The notes: a model not told the origin generated them from the letters alone. Shown: positions 8,633-18,484, counted from the first letter of the stretch. The stretch: 64,000 nt of DNA from Chryseobacterium sp. MEBOG06 (GCF_021869765.1 NZ_CP084580.1:1-64000), one strand, 5' to 3'. Program-made: numbers and translations.

Positions 8633-9751
8633 ATGAACTACAGAAAGGGATATTGGGTTCTTTCACTCACCGCAGCAGCAATACTTTATTCTTGCGGTTC
8701 CGGAAACGGCCAGGAAAATGCCCAGCAGATGCAGGCACTTCCTACAGACTTCATCCAGATGAAATCAGGAGACGCAGATGTAGCTACGGGTTATCCGGGA
8801 AGTATTGAAGGCCAGGATAATGTGAATATCAAAGCTCAGGTAACAGGATATCTGGAAGCAGTATATATTAAAGAAGGACAATATGTTAATAAAGGACAGA
8901 CGCTATTCAGAATTAATCCTTCAGTATACAATGAACAGGTGAATACCAATGAAGCAGGACTGAAAGCTGCTCAGGCCGCTCAGGAAACAGCGAGACTGGA
9001 AGTTGAAAAACTTAAACCTCTTGTAGAAGGAAAAGTAGTGTCTGATATGCAGCTGAAAACAGCACAGGCTAGTTATAAATCGGCTTCTGCACAGGTTGCA
9101 CAGGCACAATCTTCATTAGGTTCCTCAAAGATTAATGCTAACTTTACCTATATCAAAGCACCTGTAAGCGGATATATCGGGAGAATTCCCAATAGAATCG
9201 GAAACCTCATCAGCCCTACTGATACTTCTCCGTTGACGATCCTCTCAAGCATAAACACGGTGAATGTTTATTTCTCCATGAATGAAGCCGACTTTATTGC
9301 ACATAGAAGAGCAGCCGTGTCAGGAAATAATGCAGAAAATGTAGAATTGATCCTGGCAGACGGTTCCACGTATTCTTTAAATGGAAAACTTGAAAATGCC
9401 AGTGGAAACTTTGACAGAAGTACAGGAAGTATTCAGATGAAAGCGGTTTTCCAGAATCCGGATAAACTGTTGAGAGCAGGAGGAACGGCCAGAGTAATGA
9501 TTCATAATGCTTTGAACGGAGTGATCAAACTTCCGAAGACTTCCGTGAAAGATATTCAGGATAAATTTTTTGTATATAAGCTGGAAGGAAAGGATAAGGT
9601 GAAGATGGCTCAGATTAAAATCTCAGGAAGTACATCCGAAGATTACTTTGTAAAAGAAGGCGTGAATGCCGGAGATAAGATTGCGGTCAATAGAATTGAT
9701 GCACTTACAGACGGAGCTCTGGTTGTGGCCAAAGTGGTGCCTTCAAAATAG
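8633..9751 (+). CDS. RND efflux periplasmic adaptor (AcrA/MexA family) lipoprotein
   Basis: 372-residue membrane-fusion protein linking the inner-membrane pump to the outer-membrane channel. The N-terminus is a lipoprotein signal with lipobox Cys21 (LYSC). Next come the half-lipoyl motif NIKAQVTGYLEAVYIKEGQYVNKGQTLFRI (~63-92, here split over two strands), an Ala/Gln-rich helical hairpin (~95-165), the returning lipoyl strand YIKAPVSGYIGRI, and beta-barrel and membrane-proximal domains ending in GALVVAKV. The length is normal. It is the first gene of adaptor-pump-channel, 30 bp before the pump, and lies directly downstream of the LytTR two-component pair. Confidence 0.95.
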   Translation: MNYRKGYWVLSLTAAAILYSCGSGNGQENAQQMQALPTDFIQMKSGDADVATGYPGSIEGQDNVNIKAQVTGYLEAVYIKEGQYVNKGQTLFRINPSVYNEQVNTNEAGLKAAQAAQETARLEVEKLKPLVEGKVVSDMQLKTAQASYKSASAQVAQAQSSLGSSKINANFTYIKAPVSGYIGRIPNRIGNLISPTDTSPLTILSSINTVNVYFSMNEADFIAHRRAAVSGNNAENVELILADGSTYSLNGKLENASGNFDRSTGSIQMKAVFQNPDKLLRAGGTARVMIHNALNGVIKLPKTSVKDIQDKFFVYKLEGKDKVKMAQIKISGSTSEDYFVKEGVNAGDKIAVNRIDALTDGALVVAKVVPSK

Positions 9752-9781
9752 TTTTATAATCATTCTTAAGAAAATTTAAAA

Positions 9782-12700
9782 ATGTTAAAAAAGATAATAG
9801 ACCGCCCGGTACTGGCAACGGTAATATCCCTTATCATTGTCATTTTGGGAATTATAGGATTAAACCAGCTGGCGGTAACAAGATTTCCCGACATTTCTCC
9901 ACCTACGATAACCGTTTCAGGGTCTTATCCGGGAGGAAACAGTGAGACAGTGATCCGTTCTGTAGTAACGCCCTTAGAAGAGCAGATCAATGGGGTGGAA
10001 GACATGAGCTATATGAAATCCACAGCGAGTAATGATGGGACATTTACTATCTCTGTGATATTCAAACAGGGAGTGAATGCTGACCAGGCTGCAGTAAACG
10101 TACAAAACCGTGTACAGCAGGCTACTCCTATTCTTCCTCAGGAAGTGGTAAGGATGGGGCTCACAACCTCCAAGCAGCAGAACAGTATGGTGCTGATTTT
10201 CAATATTTATACCGAAGATAATAAACAGTATGATGAAACCTTTCTGCAGAACTATGCCAACATCAACCTTATTCCGCAAATCAAAAGGGTAAAAGGAGTA
10301 GGGCAGGCACAGATTTTCGGGGTGAAAGATTACTCAATGAGAATCTGGCTGAATCCGCAGAAGATGTCTTCCTATGGACTTGAGCCATCAGATGTTTCCA
10401 ATGCCATTGCAGACCACAGTTTAGAATCCGCACCAGGAAAATTAGGAGAGGAATCTAATGCAGCGCTGGAGTATGTAATAAGATATAAAGGAAAAAAGAA
10501 TAAACCGGAACAATATGAAAATATAGTTGTTAAAAATGACGGAACCAATGTGATAAGACTTAAAGATGTGGCCCGTGTAGAATTCGGATCCATCAATAAC
10601 AGTGGAGATAACCTTTCCAATGGTAAGAATGCGGTTACGGTGGCCATTATGCAGACTACAGGCTCCAATGCCAACGAAATTGAAATAGGAGTCAATAAAG
10701 CCATTGATCAGTTGTCGAAATCCTTCCCTCCCGGTATTAAATATACCAAAGTGATGAGTACCAAAGAAAGACTGGATGAAGCTACAGGACAGGTGAAATC
10801 TACCCTGATAGAAGCCTTTATCCTTGTATTTATTGTAGTATTTATCTTTTTGCAGGATTTCAGGTCTACTATCATTCCGGCAATTGCAGTTCCGGTAGCG
10901 ATTATTGGAACCTTCTTCTTCCTGCTGGTGCTTGGATTTACTATTAATGTACTAACCCTTTTTGCCCTGGTATTGGCAATCGGTATTGTTGTCGATGATG
11001 CCATTGTGGTTGTAGAGGCTGTGCATAGCAACATGGAAGGGACAGATCTTTCCGGAAGAGAGGCTACCCATAAAGCGATGAGCGAAATCACAGGAGCCGT
11101 TATATCCATTACTCTGGTAATGTCTGCCGTATTTATTCCTATCGGATTTATGTCAGGTTCCGCAGGCCTTTTCTACAAGCAGTTTGCCTATACATTGGCT
11201 ATTGCAATTATTATTTCTGCGGTGAACGCTCTTACTTTAACACCAGCTTTGTGTGCTGTATTTTTGAAAAATCACCATGCAGAAGAAGGAGGAAAACCTA
11301 AAGGATTCGGAAAACGATTCTCTGTTGCTTTCAATGCGGGTTTCAATAATATGACCGAGCGTTATGCGAAAGGAGTAAGATTTTTAATTGGACGAAAATG
11401 GATCGCCGCAGGGTTAGTCGTAGGAATTATAGGGCTTTCAGCATGGTTAATGTCAAGCACCACCAAAAGTTTTGTTCCTATGGAAGATGATGGATTCTTC
11501 ATCTACTCATTAAGTATGCCACCTGGAACAGGATTAACAAAAACAACTGAGGTGTCTAACAAGATCAATGAGATTTTAAAAACGGTAGACGCTGTTCAGG
11601 AAAATACATCCATTACAGGATTCAACCTGTTGAGTAATAGTGCAGGGCCTGCATATGCGATGGGGTTTGTAAAATTGAAACCTAAAAAAGAAAGAGGAGC
11701 CGTTCAGAATATTGATGAAATCATGGAGATTGTGAATGGAAAACTCTCCGTGATCAAAGAAGGAAGTGTAATGAGCTTCAGAATGCCTCCGGTAGAAGGA
11801 TATGGAGTGACCAATGATGCAGAAATAGTGCTTCAGGACCGTATGGGTAGAGATCCTCAGGTTCTTAAAGCGAAGGCTGATGATGTAATCGGACAGCTGA
11901 TGAAAGTTCCGGAAGTAGCCTATGCTTATACCATGTTTAGAGCAGATTATCCTCAGCTTGAGCTGGAAGTGAATGAAGATAAAGCAAAGCAGTTGGGAGT
12001 TAGCATTTCCAGTCTTTTAGGATCTATACAGACTTATTTTTCCGGTGATCAGTCTCAGAATTTCTCAAGATTTGGAAAATTCTATAGAGTCAATATAAAA
12101 GCCGACGGTGTTTTCAGAATGGATGAACAGGCATTCAACGATATTTTTGTGAAGAATGATAAAGGAGAAATGGTTCCTGCCAGTACGCTGATTACATTGA
12201 AAAAAGTATACGGACCAGAATCTGTACAACGATATAATCTTTATAATTCATTAAACATCAATGTAGTACCTAAACCGGGAATAAGTAACGGAGCCTTAAT
12301 GGATAAAATTGAGCCTGTCTTCAATAAACTTCCTTCTGATTACAGCTATGAATGGACAGGATTAAGCTTAGAGGAAAAATCAGCAGGAAGCCAGACCATT
12401 GTGATCCTTGGATTATGTCTGCTTTTTGTTTATCTGCTTCTTGCCGCACAGTATGAAAGCTATATCCTTCCTTTGGCGGTGATGCTGTCCATTCCGACAG
12501 GAATAGTAGGAGCATTTTTAGGAATTAAAGCGATTGGACTAGATAATAACATCTATGTACAGGTAGGATTGATCATGCTTATTGGTCTATTGGCCAAAAA
12601 TGCAATTCTTATTGTGGAGTTTGCCGTACAACGTAGAAAATCAGGACTTTCTATTCTGGATTCAGCGCTGGAGGGGGCCAAAGCAAGATTACGTCCCATT

Positions 12701-12940
12701 ATCATGACCTCTCTTGCCTTCATTGTAGGAATGATTCCGCTGATGATTTCTACAGGTGGAATGGCCTCAGGGAACAAATCAATCAGTGTAAGTGCTGCGA
12801 TAGGAATGTTGAGCGGAGTTGTTTTAGGAGTATTTGTAATCCCCGTGCTGTATATGTTCTTCCAGTATCTGGATGAGAAATTTTCATCCAAAAAGAAGTA
12901 TCCTGTCATACAAAATCAATTGACCAATGAGAATATTTAA
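9782..12940 (+). CDS. RND multidrug efflux pump, HAE1/AcrB family
   Basis: 1052-residue proton-driven exporter of the inner membrane. It begins MLKKIIDRPVLATVISLIIV (TM1), with porter-domain sequence PDISPPTITVSGSYPGG, and has the usual twelve helices in two halves. The TM4 proton-relay pair is intact (AIGIVVDDAIVVVEAVH, Asp405-Asp406), as is the second-half signature (GLLAKNAILIVEFAVQRRKSG ... ARLRPIIMTSLAFIVGMIPL). The length is that of functional HAE1 pumps. Substrates cannot be read from sequence. Its last 14 bp overlap the channel gene, so all three subunits are made from one message. Confidence 0.97.
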   Translation: MLKKIIDRPVLATVISLIIVILGIIGLNQLAVTRFPDISPPTITVSGSYPGGNSETVIRSVVTPLEEQINGVEDMSYMKSTASNDGTFTISVIFKQGVNADQAAVNVQNRVQQATPILPQEVVRMGLTTSKQQNSMVLIFNIYTEDNKQYDETFLQNYANINLIPQIKRVKGVGQAQIFGVKDYSMRIWLNPQKMSSYGLEPSDVSNAIADHSLESAPGKLGEESNAALEYVIRYKGKKNKPEQYENIVVKNDGTNVIRLKDVARVEFGSINNSGDNLSNGKNAVTVAIMQTTGSNANEIEIGVNKAIDQLSKSFPPGIKYTKVMSTKERLDEATGQVKSTLIEAFILVFIVVFIFLQDFRSTIIPAIAVPVAIIGTFFFLLVLGFTINVLTLFALVLAIGIVVDDAIVVVEAVHSNMEGTDLSGREATHKAMSEITGAVISITLVMSAVFIPIGFMSGSAGLFYKQFAYTLAIAIIISAVNALTLTPALCAVFLKNHHAEEGGKPKGFGKRFSVAFNAGFNNMTERYAKGVRFLIGRKWIAAGLVVGIIGLSAWLMSSTTKSFVPMEDDGFFIYSLSMPPGTGLTKTTEVSNKINEILKTVDAVQENTSITGFNLLSNSAGPAYAMGFVKLKPKKERGAVQNIDEIMEIVNGKLSVIKEGSVMSFRMPPVEGYGVTNDAEIVLQDRMGRDPQVLKAKADDVIGQLMKVPEVAYAYTMFRADYPQLELEVNEDKAKQLGVSISSLLGSIQTYFSGDQSQNFSRFGKFYRVNIKADGVFRMDEQAFNDIFVKNDKGEMVPASTLITLKKVYGPESVQRYNLYNSLNINVVPKPGISNGALMDKIEPVFNKLPSDYSYEWTGLSLEEKSAGSQTIVILGLCLLFVYLLLAAQYESYILPLAVMLSIPTGIVGAFLGIKAIGLDNNIYVQVGLIMLIGLLAKNAILIVEFAVQRRKSGLSILDSALEGAKARLRPIIMTSLAFIVGMIPLMISTGGMASGNKSISVSAAIGMLSGVVLGVFVIPVLYMFFQYLDEKFSSKKKYPVIQNQLTNENI

Positions 12941-14342
12941 TATAAATAATTTCCTTATTTCAGGCGCAATGGCATCAGTTCTGGTGTCTTGCACCGTGGG
13001 GAAACCTTATACGAGAACCGAGCTTCAGGTTCCCGAAACCTATAGAGAACCGGTACAGGTTACAGGAGACACTATAGTACTTCCATGGAAGACCTTTTTC
13101 AAAGATCCTAAATTGATAGGATTAATAGATAAAGCACTTGCCAGAAATAGTGAAGTGAATGTTGCCCTGAAAAATATAGAACAGCTGGATCTGGCCTACA
13201 GACAAGCTAAGCTTTCCCTAATGCCCACTCTGGATTTCAGTGCCGGTGCGACCAGAAGCTGGGCTTCTACCAATACGTTGAACGGTTCTCTTAATGAGCA
13301 GTTTGTAGGCACTAAATATATTGATGATTTTAGCGGAGCCCTAAGACTTTCCTGGGAGGTAGACATCTGGGGGAAAGCTAAAATGCAGAAAGAATCTGCG
13401 GCAGCGGAATATTTTGCTCAAAAAGAAAATTTGAATGCTATAAAAAGCAGAATCATTGTTCAGGTAGCTCAGGCGTACTATAATTTAATAAGTCTGGATG
13501 AACAGTTAAAAATAGCTGAGCAAAATATTGATCTGAGTGATAATACCCTTAAGATGATGAATCTTCAGTTTAAAGCAGGGCAGATCAACTCATTGGCAGT
13601 GCAGCAATCCGAGGCACAGAAGAAAACTGCCGAATTGCTGATCCCATTGGCAAAACAGAATATTTCCATTCAGGAGAATGCATTGAGTATTCTTTGTGGG
13701 GAATATCCAGATAAAGTAAAAAGAGAAGGAAACCTGAAAACGATGATTCCTGAAAACAAACTTTCTGAAGGACTTCCTGCGCAGCTGCTGAGCCGCAGAC
13801 CTGATTTGAAAGTTGCAGAATTCAACGTCATCAGCCTTAATTCAAAAACAGGATTGGCAAAAGCGGCGATGTATCCAAGTATTAGCCTGAGCCCGCAGAT
13901 TGGAGTAAACTCTAATAAATTCAGCTCATGGTTTGACATTCCGGGATCCATTACCAAAGCAGTTGCCGCCAATCTGGCTGCTCCTATTTTTCAGAAAAAG
14001 CAGTTGAAGACAGCTTATGAAACAGCATTGATTGAGCAGGAAAAAGCGGCTGTCAACTTTAAGCAATCAGTGATGACAGCTGTAGGAGAAGTATCCGATG
14101 CAATGGCAAAATCTAAAGGTTCTATCGAAAGACTACAGCTTTTGGAACAGAGAACAACCATTTTAGATAAAGGAATCAATGATGCTCTTAAGCTTTATAA
14201 GAGCGGTATGGCAACCTATCTGGAAGTGATAACAGCCCAAAACAATAAGCTTCAGAATGATCTGGAAGCAGTAAATGTTACCCTTGAAAGATTGAATGCT
14301 GAGGTTGACCTCTATCGCGCGCTTGGCGGTGGAGTTGAATAA
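12927..14342 (+). CDS. TolC/OprM-like outer-membrane efflux lipoprotein
   Basis: 471-residue NodT-family channel. The signal ends at lipobox Cys22 (VLVSC). Two repeats of long helices follow, typical of OprM: residues ~60-240 (LIDKALARNSEVNVALKNIEQL, then LRLSWEVDIWGKAK, a hallmark of the family) and ~265-470 (LLSRRPDLKVAEFNV, then NLAAPIFQKKQLKTAYETA). It ends in the helix LNAEVDLYRALGGGVE. It completes the tripartite pump; the start overlaps the pump gene by 14 bp. A strong terminator follows. Confidence 0.96.
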   Translation: MRIFNINNFLISGAMASVLVSCTVGKPYTRTELQVPETYREPVQVTGDTIVLPWKTFFKDPKLIGLIDKALARNSEVNVALKNIEQLDLAYRQAKLSLMPTLDFSAGATRSWASTNTLNGSLNEQFVGTKYIDDFSGALRLSWEVDIWGKAKMQKESAAAEYFAQKENLNAIKSRIIVQVAQAYYNLISLDEQLKIAEQNIDLSDNTLKMMNLQFKAGQINSLAVQQSEAQKKTAELLIPLAKQNISIQENALSILCGEYPDKVKREGNLKTMIPENKLSEGLPAQLLSRRPDLKVAEFNVISLNSKTGLAKAAMYPSISLSPQIGVNSNKFSSWFDIPGSITKAVAANLAAPIFQKKQLKTAYETALIEQEKAAVNFKQSVMTAVGEVSDAMAKSKGSIERLQLLEQRTTILDKGINDALKLYKSGMATYLEVITAQNNKLQNDLEAVNVTLERLNAEVDLYRALGGGVE

Positions 14343-14365
14343 ATATAAATAATAAATAAATGCAC

Positions 14366-14396
14366 AAAGGAAGTTACGATTGTAGCTTCCTTTTTT
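14366..14396 (+). terminator. rho-independent terminator of the efflux operon
   Basis: An 11-bp stem (AAGGAAGTTAC with GTAGCTTCCTT, one G-U pair), loop GATT, then six T. It begins 24 bp after the channel stop codon. Confidence 0.85.
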
Positions 14397-14566
14397 GGAT
14401 TTAAGAAAAAGGTAACAGAAGAATGATGAAAAAATACATTCAGTAAATCAGTTATTTACGGAAAAATGAGAATTTTTATTTAATAAACATGCAAGATTTC
14501 CGGAAAATGAGATTTATATAGATGAGTACTCTAAAATAAATAATGTTTAACGAAAAAAATAATGCA

Positions 14567-15142
14567 ATGAAAAACTTTACAGTACCCCAATTTTTTATAG
14601 CCGTACTACTGATATTTACAGGATTCACTTTATACTCTTGCAATGATGACGGGCCAGATATTCCGCCGGTAAGGCTGGAAGAGATGCTTGGCAATTACAA
14701 AGGAAAGCTTATTATCGTACAGGGAACCACCAAAACAGAGAGTGTTAAAGATTTTAAAGTAAAAAAAGATACCATAAGTTTTGCAGAATTTCCAATCAAT
14801 GAAATTGTAAAAACGGTAGTGAAAGATCCGGTAAAAACAGAAGCTGCTATAAAAGCAATAGGAAAAGTGAAATATAACCTTACCTACACCGCTTCAGTAA
14901 ACAAAGGCAATAATGCTGTAGAATTGGTTTTTTCCCCTAAAACACTCGAGTTTCAGATTCCTGTGGACGGAGTGAATAAAAAAACGGTGGTCACATTGGA
15001 AGCTAAGGAGAAAGGATTTTATGTAGGAATGGACCGTTCGCTGAGGTTTGCTTTTACGGCACAGAAAATAACGGTAGATGGAACGTTACTAGCACCTTAT
15101 GAAATTATTAATTATAATTTTCCATTCTGCATAAAAAATTAA
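14567..15142 (+). CDS. DUF4840-like lipoprotein
   Basis: 191-residue exported lipoprotein: the signal peptide ends at lipobox Cys25 (LYSC), followed by NDDGPDIPP. The mature part contains MLGNYKGKLIIVQG and KKDTISFAEFPINEIV, which resemble the Bacteroidetes family DUF4840, whose function is unknown; the predicted fold is all beta. ATG 14567 is preferred over ATG 14543 because it gives a normal-length signal peptide. It stands alone between the efflux terminator and its own terminator. Confidence 0.75.
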   Translation: MKNFTVPQFFIAVLLIFTGFTLYSCNDDGPDIPPVRLEEMLGNYKGKLIIVQGTTKTESVKDFKVKKDTISFAEFPINEIVKTVVKDPVKTEAAIKAIGKVKYNLTYTASVNKGNNAVELVFSPKTLEFQIPVDGVNKKTVVTLEAKEKGFYVGMDRSLRFAFTAQKITVDGTLLAPYEIINYNFPFCIKN

Positions 15143-15163
15143 TTAATAGATCTGGTTCTAAAT

Positions 15164-15195
15164 GGATTGCACTTTATAAGATGCAATCTATTTTT
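15164..15195 (+). terminator. rho-independent terminator after the DUF4840-like gene
   Basis: GGATTGCA and TGCAATCT form a stem around an AT-rich loop, followed by ATTTTTG. It separates the lipoprotein from the sigma-factor operon. Confidence 0.7.
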
Positions 15196-15240
15196 GCCTG
15201 AAAATTTTAATCAGTATTCAAACAGCCACGGGAGCAGTAT

Positions 15241-15807
15241 ATGGAAGAAACTAAAGAACAGATTTTGGTAAAGCACCTTCTGAACAAGGAAGAGGCTGCC
15301 TGGAAAGAGCTTTTTGGAGCTTATTCCGGAAATCTGACTTATGTCTGTTCCCGTTACGTCACTGAAAGAGAGGATGTTCATGATGTACTTCAAAACAGCT
15401 TTATCAAGATGTTCCGCTCTATAGAGTCTTTTGAGTACAGGGGGAATGGTTCATTAAAGGCCTGGATCACCCGTATTGTTGTAAATGAAGCTTTGAAACA
15501 TATCCAGCAGAAAGGTGACTTTAAATCAGCAGTTGAAGTAGAAGATATTCCTGATATCCCCAATGAAGAAGAGCCGGATTTTGAAGAGATTCCCAAGGAT
15601 GAAATTATGAAAATGATCAGGTTACTGCCGGATGGGTATAGAACTGTTTTTAATCTGTATGTATTTGAGAAAAAGAGCCATAAAGAAATTGCCGGAATCC
15701 TTGGTATTGCAGAAAACTCTTCCGCTTCCCAATTTCACAGGGCAAAAGGATTGCTTGTTCTGAAAATAAAAGAGTTTAAAATGTCAAAAAAAGCACAATA
15801 TGAATAA
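15241..15807 (+). CDS. ECF-family RNA polymerase sigma factor
   Basis: 188-residue sigma-70 family protein with only regions 2 and 4, as in ECF sigmas. Region 2 (~20-90) contains DVHDVLQNSFIKMFRSIESF and SLKAWITRIVVNEALKHIQQ (core and -10 binding). An acidic linker (DIPDIPNEEEPDFEEIPKDE) follows. Region 4 (~125-180) has the helix-turn-helix LPDGYRTVFNLYVFEKKSHKEIA ... AENSSASQFHRAKGLL. The stop overlaps the next gene by 8 bp; that gene has an N-terminal cytoplasmic segment and one membrane helix, so it is the natural candidate for its anti-sigma partner. No canonical FecR is present. Confidence 0.95.
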   Translation: MEETKEQILVKHLLNKEEAAWKELFGAYSGNLTYVCSRYVTEREDVHDVLQNSFIKMFRSIESFEYRGNGSLKAWITRIVVNEALKHIQQKGDFKSAVEVEDIPDIPNEEEPDFEEIPKDEIMKMIRLLPDGYRTVFNLYVFEKKSHKEIAGILGIAENSSASQFHRAKGLLVLKIKEFKMSKKAQYE

Positions 15808-17212
15808 TGAATGGTTAAATAGCCTGCGAAGCAGAATGGAAGACCATGAAGAAGATATTCCTGATGGTTTGTGGGATGACATCCGAGATGAATTATTTTC
15901 CGAAGAAGATAAGAATGCAATAGTTGTAGGTTTATTTTCTGAAAATCAACATGATACTGAAGTGGAATCAAAGTTGGCAAACATAGAAAGCAGAAAAAAA
16001 CCTTGGCTTTATCGTGTTGGAGGAATTGCTGCAGCAGTAGCATTGCTTTTTTTGATTATAAAAATGCTGCCCGTCAATAGCAGCCAGAAAACTCTTTCTC
16101 AAAAGTCTGCCAATAGTAGAAAAGAAGAAGAAAAGATTGCAGCCCCTGGAAAATCAGAAAATCAAAATAACTCAAATAGAGAGGAAGCTATTCCTTTAAG
16201 CTCAGATTTTCCTTTAGTGCAAAACAGTTTTAATATAGAGGGCCGGGAAAACAGTTTGAAGGCTCTTAATTTTAAAAAACAAGGACAGGACAAGGTTAAT
16301 AATAATGAACTCTTAAGAAAATTAGAAAAAAGCCCGGAGACAATAGCGATGTTATCCTATGAATATCCGGAGTCTCGGAAAATAGCTTCAGCCAATGAAA
16401 ATATAAGTGACTCCGTCAAAGAAAAGACAAAAGATGAGGTTCTTTTTAAAGAGTTGCCAAAAGAAGTATATGCTGAAAATTCGAAAAATAAGGCGGAAAA
16501 GTCTCAGGAGAAAAAATCATGGATGCTGAGTATGCTTACAGGAAATGTTTCTTCCAATTCTGCGGTACAGCAGTTTCCGGGGTATGCCTCTATGGATGGT
16601 AAACCAATGAATACAGAACAGGTTTGGAGCGCCTCTGAATATACAGATGATCCTCTTACTGCAATATTTTTTGCCAATCAGAGTCAGCCGGTAGAAGCAC
16701 GGATCAGGCATAAAATACCGGTCACTTTTGGGTTATCCCTTTATTATAACTTAGGAAAAAATTGGGGGATAGGAACGGGACTGAATTATACAAAGCTTGC
16801 TTCCGAACTCCATTCAGGGACCGAGGCTAATTATATCAAAGGCGATCAGATTGTTCATTATATCGGAATTCCGGTTCAGGTCAATTATAATGTGGTGCAA
16901 AAGGGTCAATTTACAGGATATGTAACAGGAGGAGCCCTTCTGGAGAAGCCCGTGTCAGGAAGCATTACAACAAATTATATCGTTAATGATGAAATAAAAG
17001 AAACTTCCAAGGAAAGACTGGAGCATAAGCCACTGCAGTTTTCTGTGAATACAGCTATTGGATTTCAGCTGAAAGTCATTGATAAATTTGGAATTTATGC
17101 AGAGCCGGGAATAGGATATCACTTCAAAGGAGACAATGCTCCCAATACTATTTATAAAGAAAAACCACTCCATTTTAATATAAAATTCGGAGTCAGATTG
17201 CTGCTGGATTGA
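15800..17212 (+). CDS. sigma-factor partner: single-TM protein with C-terminal outer-membrane-barrel-like domain
   Basis: 470 residues in three parts. The N-terminal ~70 residues are acidic and cytoplasmic-looking (EDIPDGLWDDIRDELFSEEDK). A transmembrane helix follows at ~73-90 (GGIAAAVALLFLIIKMLP, preceded by RKKPW). Then comes a long Ser/Glu/Lys-rich, probably disordered linker (~95-255). The last ~170 residues resemble Bacteroidetes outer-membrane beta-barrel domains (FGLSLYYNLGKNWGIGTGLNYTK ... GIPVQVNYNV ... GIYAEPGIGYHF ... FNIKFGVRLLLD). The 8-bp overlap with the sigma gene implies coupled translation. The layout suggests a sensor or anti-sigma bridging inner and outer membranes; this is inference. 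Confidence 0.8.
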   Translation: MNNEWLNSLRSRMEDHEEDIPDGLWDDIRDELFSEEDKNAIVVGLFSENQHDTEVESKLANIESRKKPWLYRVGGIAAAVALLFLIIKMLPVNSSQKTLSQKSANSRKEEEKIAAPGKSENQNNSNREEAIPLSSDFPLVQNSFNIEGRENSLKALNFKKQGQDKVNNNELLRKLEKSPETIAMLSYEYPESRKIASANENISDSVKEKTKDEVLFKELPKEVYAENSKNKAEKSQEKKSWMLSMLTGNVSSNSAVQQFPGYASMDGKPMNTEQVWSASEYTDDPLTAIFFANQSQPVEARIRHKIPVTFGLSLYYNLGKNWGIGTGLNYTKLASELHSGTEANYIKGDQIVHYIGIPVQVNYNVVQKGQFTGYVTGGALLEKPVSGSITTNYIVNDEIKETSKERLEHKPLQFSVNTAIGFQLKVIDKFGIYAEPGIGYHFKGDNAPNTIYKEKPLHFNIKFGVRLLLD

Positions 17213-17255
17213 ATGTAGAGGATGTTTAAATAAAAATCAACTTAAATATCTATAT

Positions 17256-18218
17256 ATGAAAACAAAACTAATTCTTTTAGCGTTTGTATTATTCAGCTTT
17301 CTGAATATAAAGGCGCAGTGTAACCCGACAATAAGCAGTCCGAGGCTAGGTTTGAAATATCCTGCCACCATCCTGTTCTGTGATACGGAAGATGAGATAC
17401 TTTCTACGACGCAGAGCTATGGAAGCTATCAATGGTATAAGCAGGAATGGACCTGGCAGACCCCCAATACCAATCCTTGGGTAGCCATTCCGGGAGCCAC
17501 ATCACAGCAACTGACTGTCAATGGCAGTGAACAGCTGAATTATTTTAAAGTCATAGTTAAAGAAGGTGACTGTACAGCAGAAAGTTCTGCCGTTTTTGCA
17601 GACGGATTTGTCTATGGTCTCCCTGCTATGATGTCTACTTTCACACCGGGAACCTATGAACAGACAGACACGGGAGCGGTGAATGTATGTAACGGAGCTA
17701 CCGTAAAACTTGAAAATATTTTTCCTGCAGTATATGGCAAGCACATTTGGTTCAAGTGTGTTCCGGGAGCCAATCCTCCGGCCGGAAATGATCCTTGTAT
17801 AATCCCTGGCGTAGTAGGCTCCACCTATAATGCTGTAGCTTCTGGAAAATATGGATTTTATGCCTGCACAGAATACTGTCAGGATCAATGCCAGATGTTA
17901 GACCCATTTGCATTTTTAGAGCTCAACTTCGGAAATTGGGAATTTTGCAGCAATCTGGCAACAGGAGAAGTAAAGGCTAAAGATAATCAACTGAGAATAT
18001 ATCCAAATCCTACAGCACAGTTCCTGTACATTGGTAAAGAAAATGAAGAATATAAAGAAATTAAGATCATGGATATGTCTGGAAAGCTGATTCTGACAAA
18101 AAATGATCATCAGTATAAGCAGGCAATTGATGTAAGCCACCTGGTACCGGGAAATTATATTGTTCTTTCCAAAAGTACTAAGGGAATTGAATATAAAAAC
18201 AGATTTATAAAGAAATAA
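17256..18218 (+). CDS. T9SS type A sorting-domain secreted protein
   Basis: 320-residue exported protein. Signal peptide 1-20 (ending IKAQ). A Cys-rich, Trp-rich region follows (YQWYKQEWTW, several CNG/CVPG/CQDQC motifs), possibly Ig-like domains stabilised by disulfides. The C-terminal ~75 residues form a T9SS type A domain (LRIYPNPTAQFLYIG ... KIMDMSGKLIL ... LVPGNYIVLSKSTKG ... KNRFIKK), so the protein should reach the cell surface or medium. It lies 43 bp after the sigma/partner pair and may be in that operon. Function unknown. Confidence 0.85.
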   Translation: MKTKLILLAFVLFSFLNIKAQCNPTISSPRLGLKYPATILFCDTEDEILSTTQSYGSYQWYKQEWTWQTPNTNPWVAIPGATSQQLTVNGSEQLNYFKVIVKEGDCTAESSAVFADGFVYGLPAMMSTFTPGTYEQTDTGAVNVCNGATVKLENIFPAVYGKHIWFKCVPGANPPAGNDPCIIPGVVGSTYNAVASGKYGFYACTEYCQDQCQMLDPFAFLELNFGNWEFCSNLATGEVKAKDNQLRIYPNPTAQFLYIGKENEEYKEIKIMDMSGKLILTKNDHQYKQAIDVSHLVPGNYIVLSKSTKGIEYKNRFIKK

Positions 18219-18379
18219 GATTAAGATCAGAACTCAGAAAAGTTTAAAGTTTGATTGTGGTAGGAAGTACGGGTGCCGGAAGAAGAACGTTCCTTGTTCA
18301 ATAGAAGAAGAGCAAAGCACTTTTTTTTAATACTTTAAGTGCGGCAGATGAAGAGTGTTTTATTAATCCTTGTTAAATA

Positions 18380-18484
18380 ATGATCATAATTAAATCCAAT
18401 GGAAATTCTTCTTTTCGGCATCTGACTTCTTTACTGATAATCTATTTGTTAGTTTTAATAATGGTTGGGATCGGTACAAATTGA
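18380..18484 (+). CDS. possible small membrane peptide (34 aa)
   Basis: ATG at 18380, TGA at 18482-18484. The predicted peptide has a polar start (IIIKSNGNSSFRH) and one hydrophobic helix (LTSLLIIYLLVLIMVGIG), like known small membrane proteins. The stop codon falls in the loop of a strong terminator, so a transcript ending just after the ORF is plausible. There is no homology evidence, no clear ribosome-binding site, and short hydrophobic ORFs arise by chance in AT-rich DNA. Confidence 0.25.
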   Translation: MIIIKSNGNSSFRHLTSLLIIYLLVLIMVGIGTN

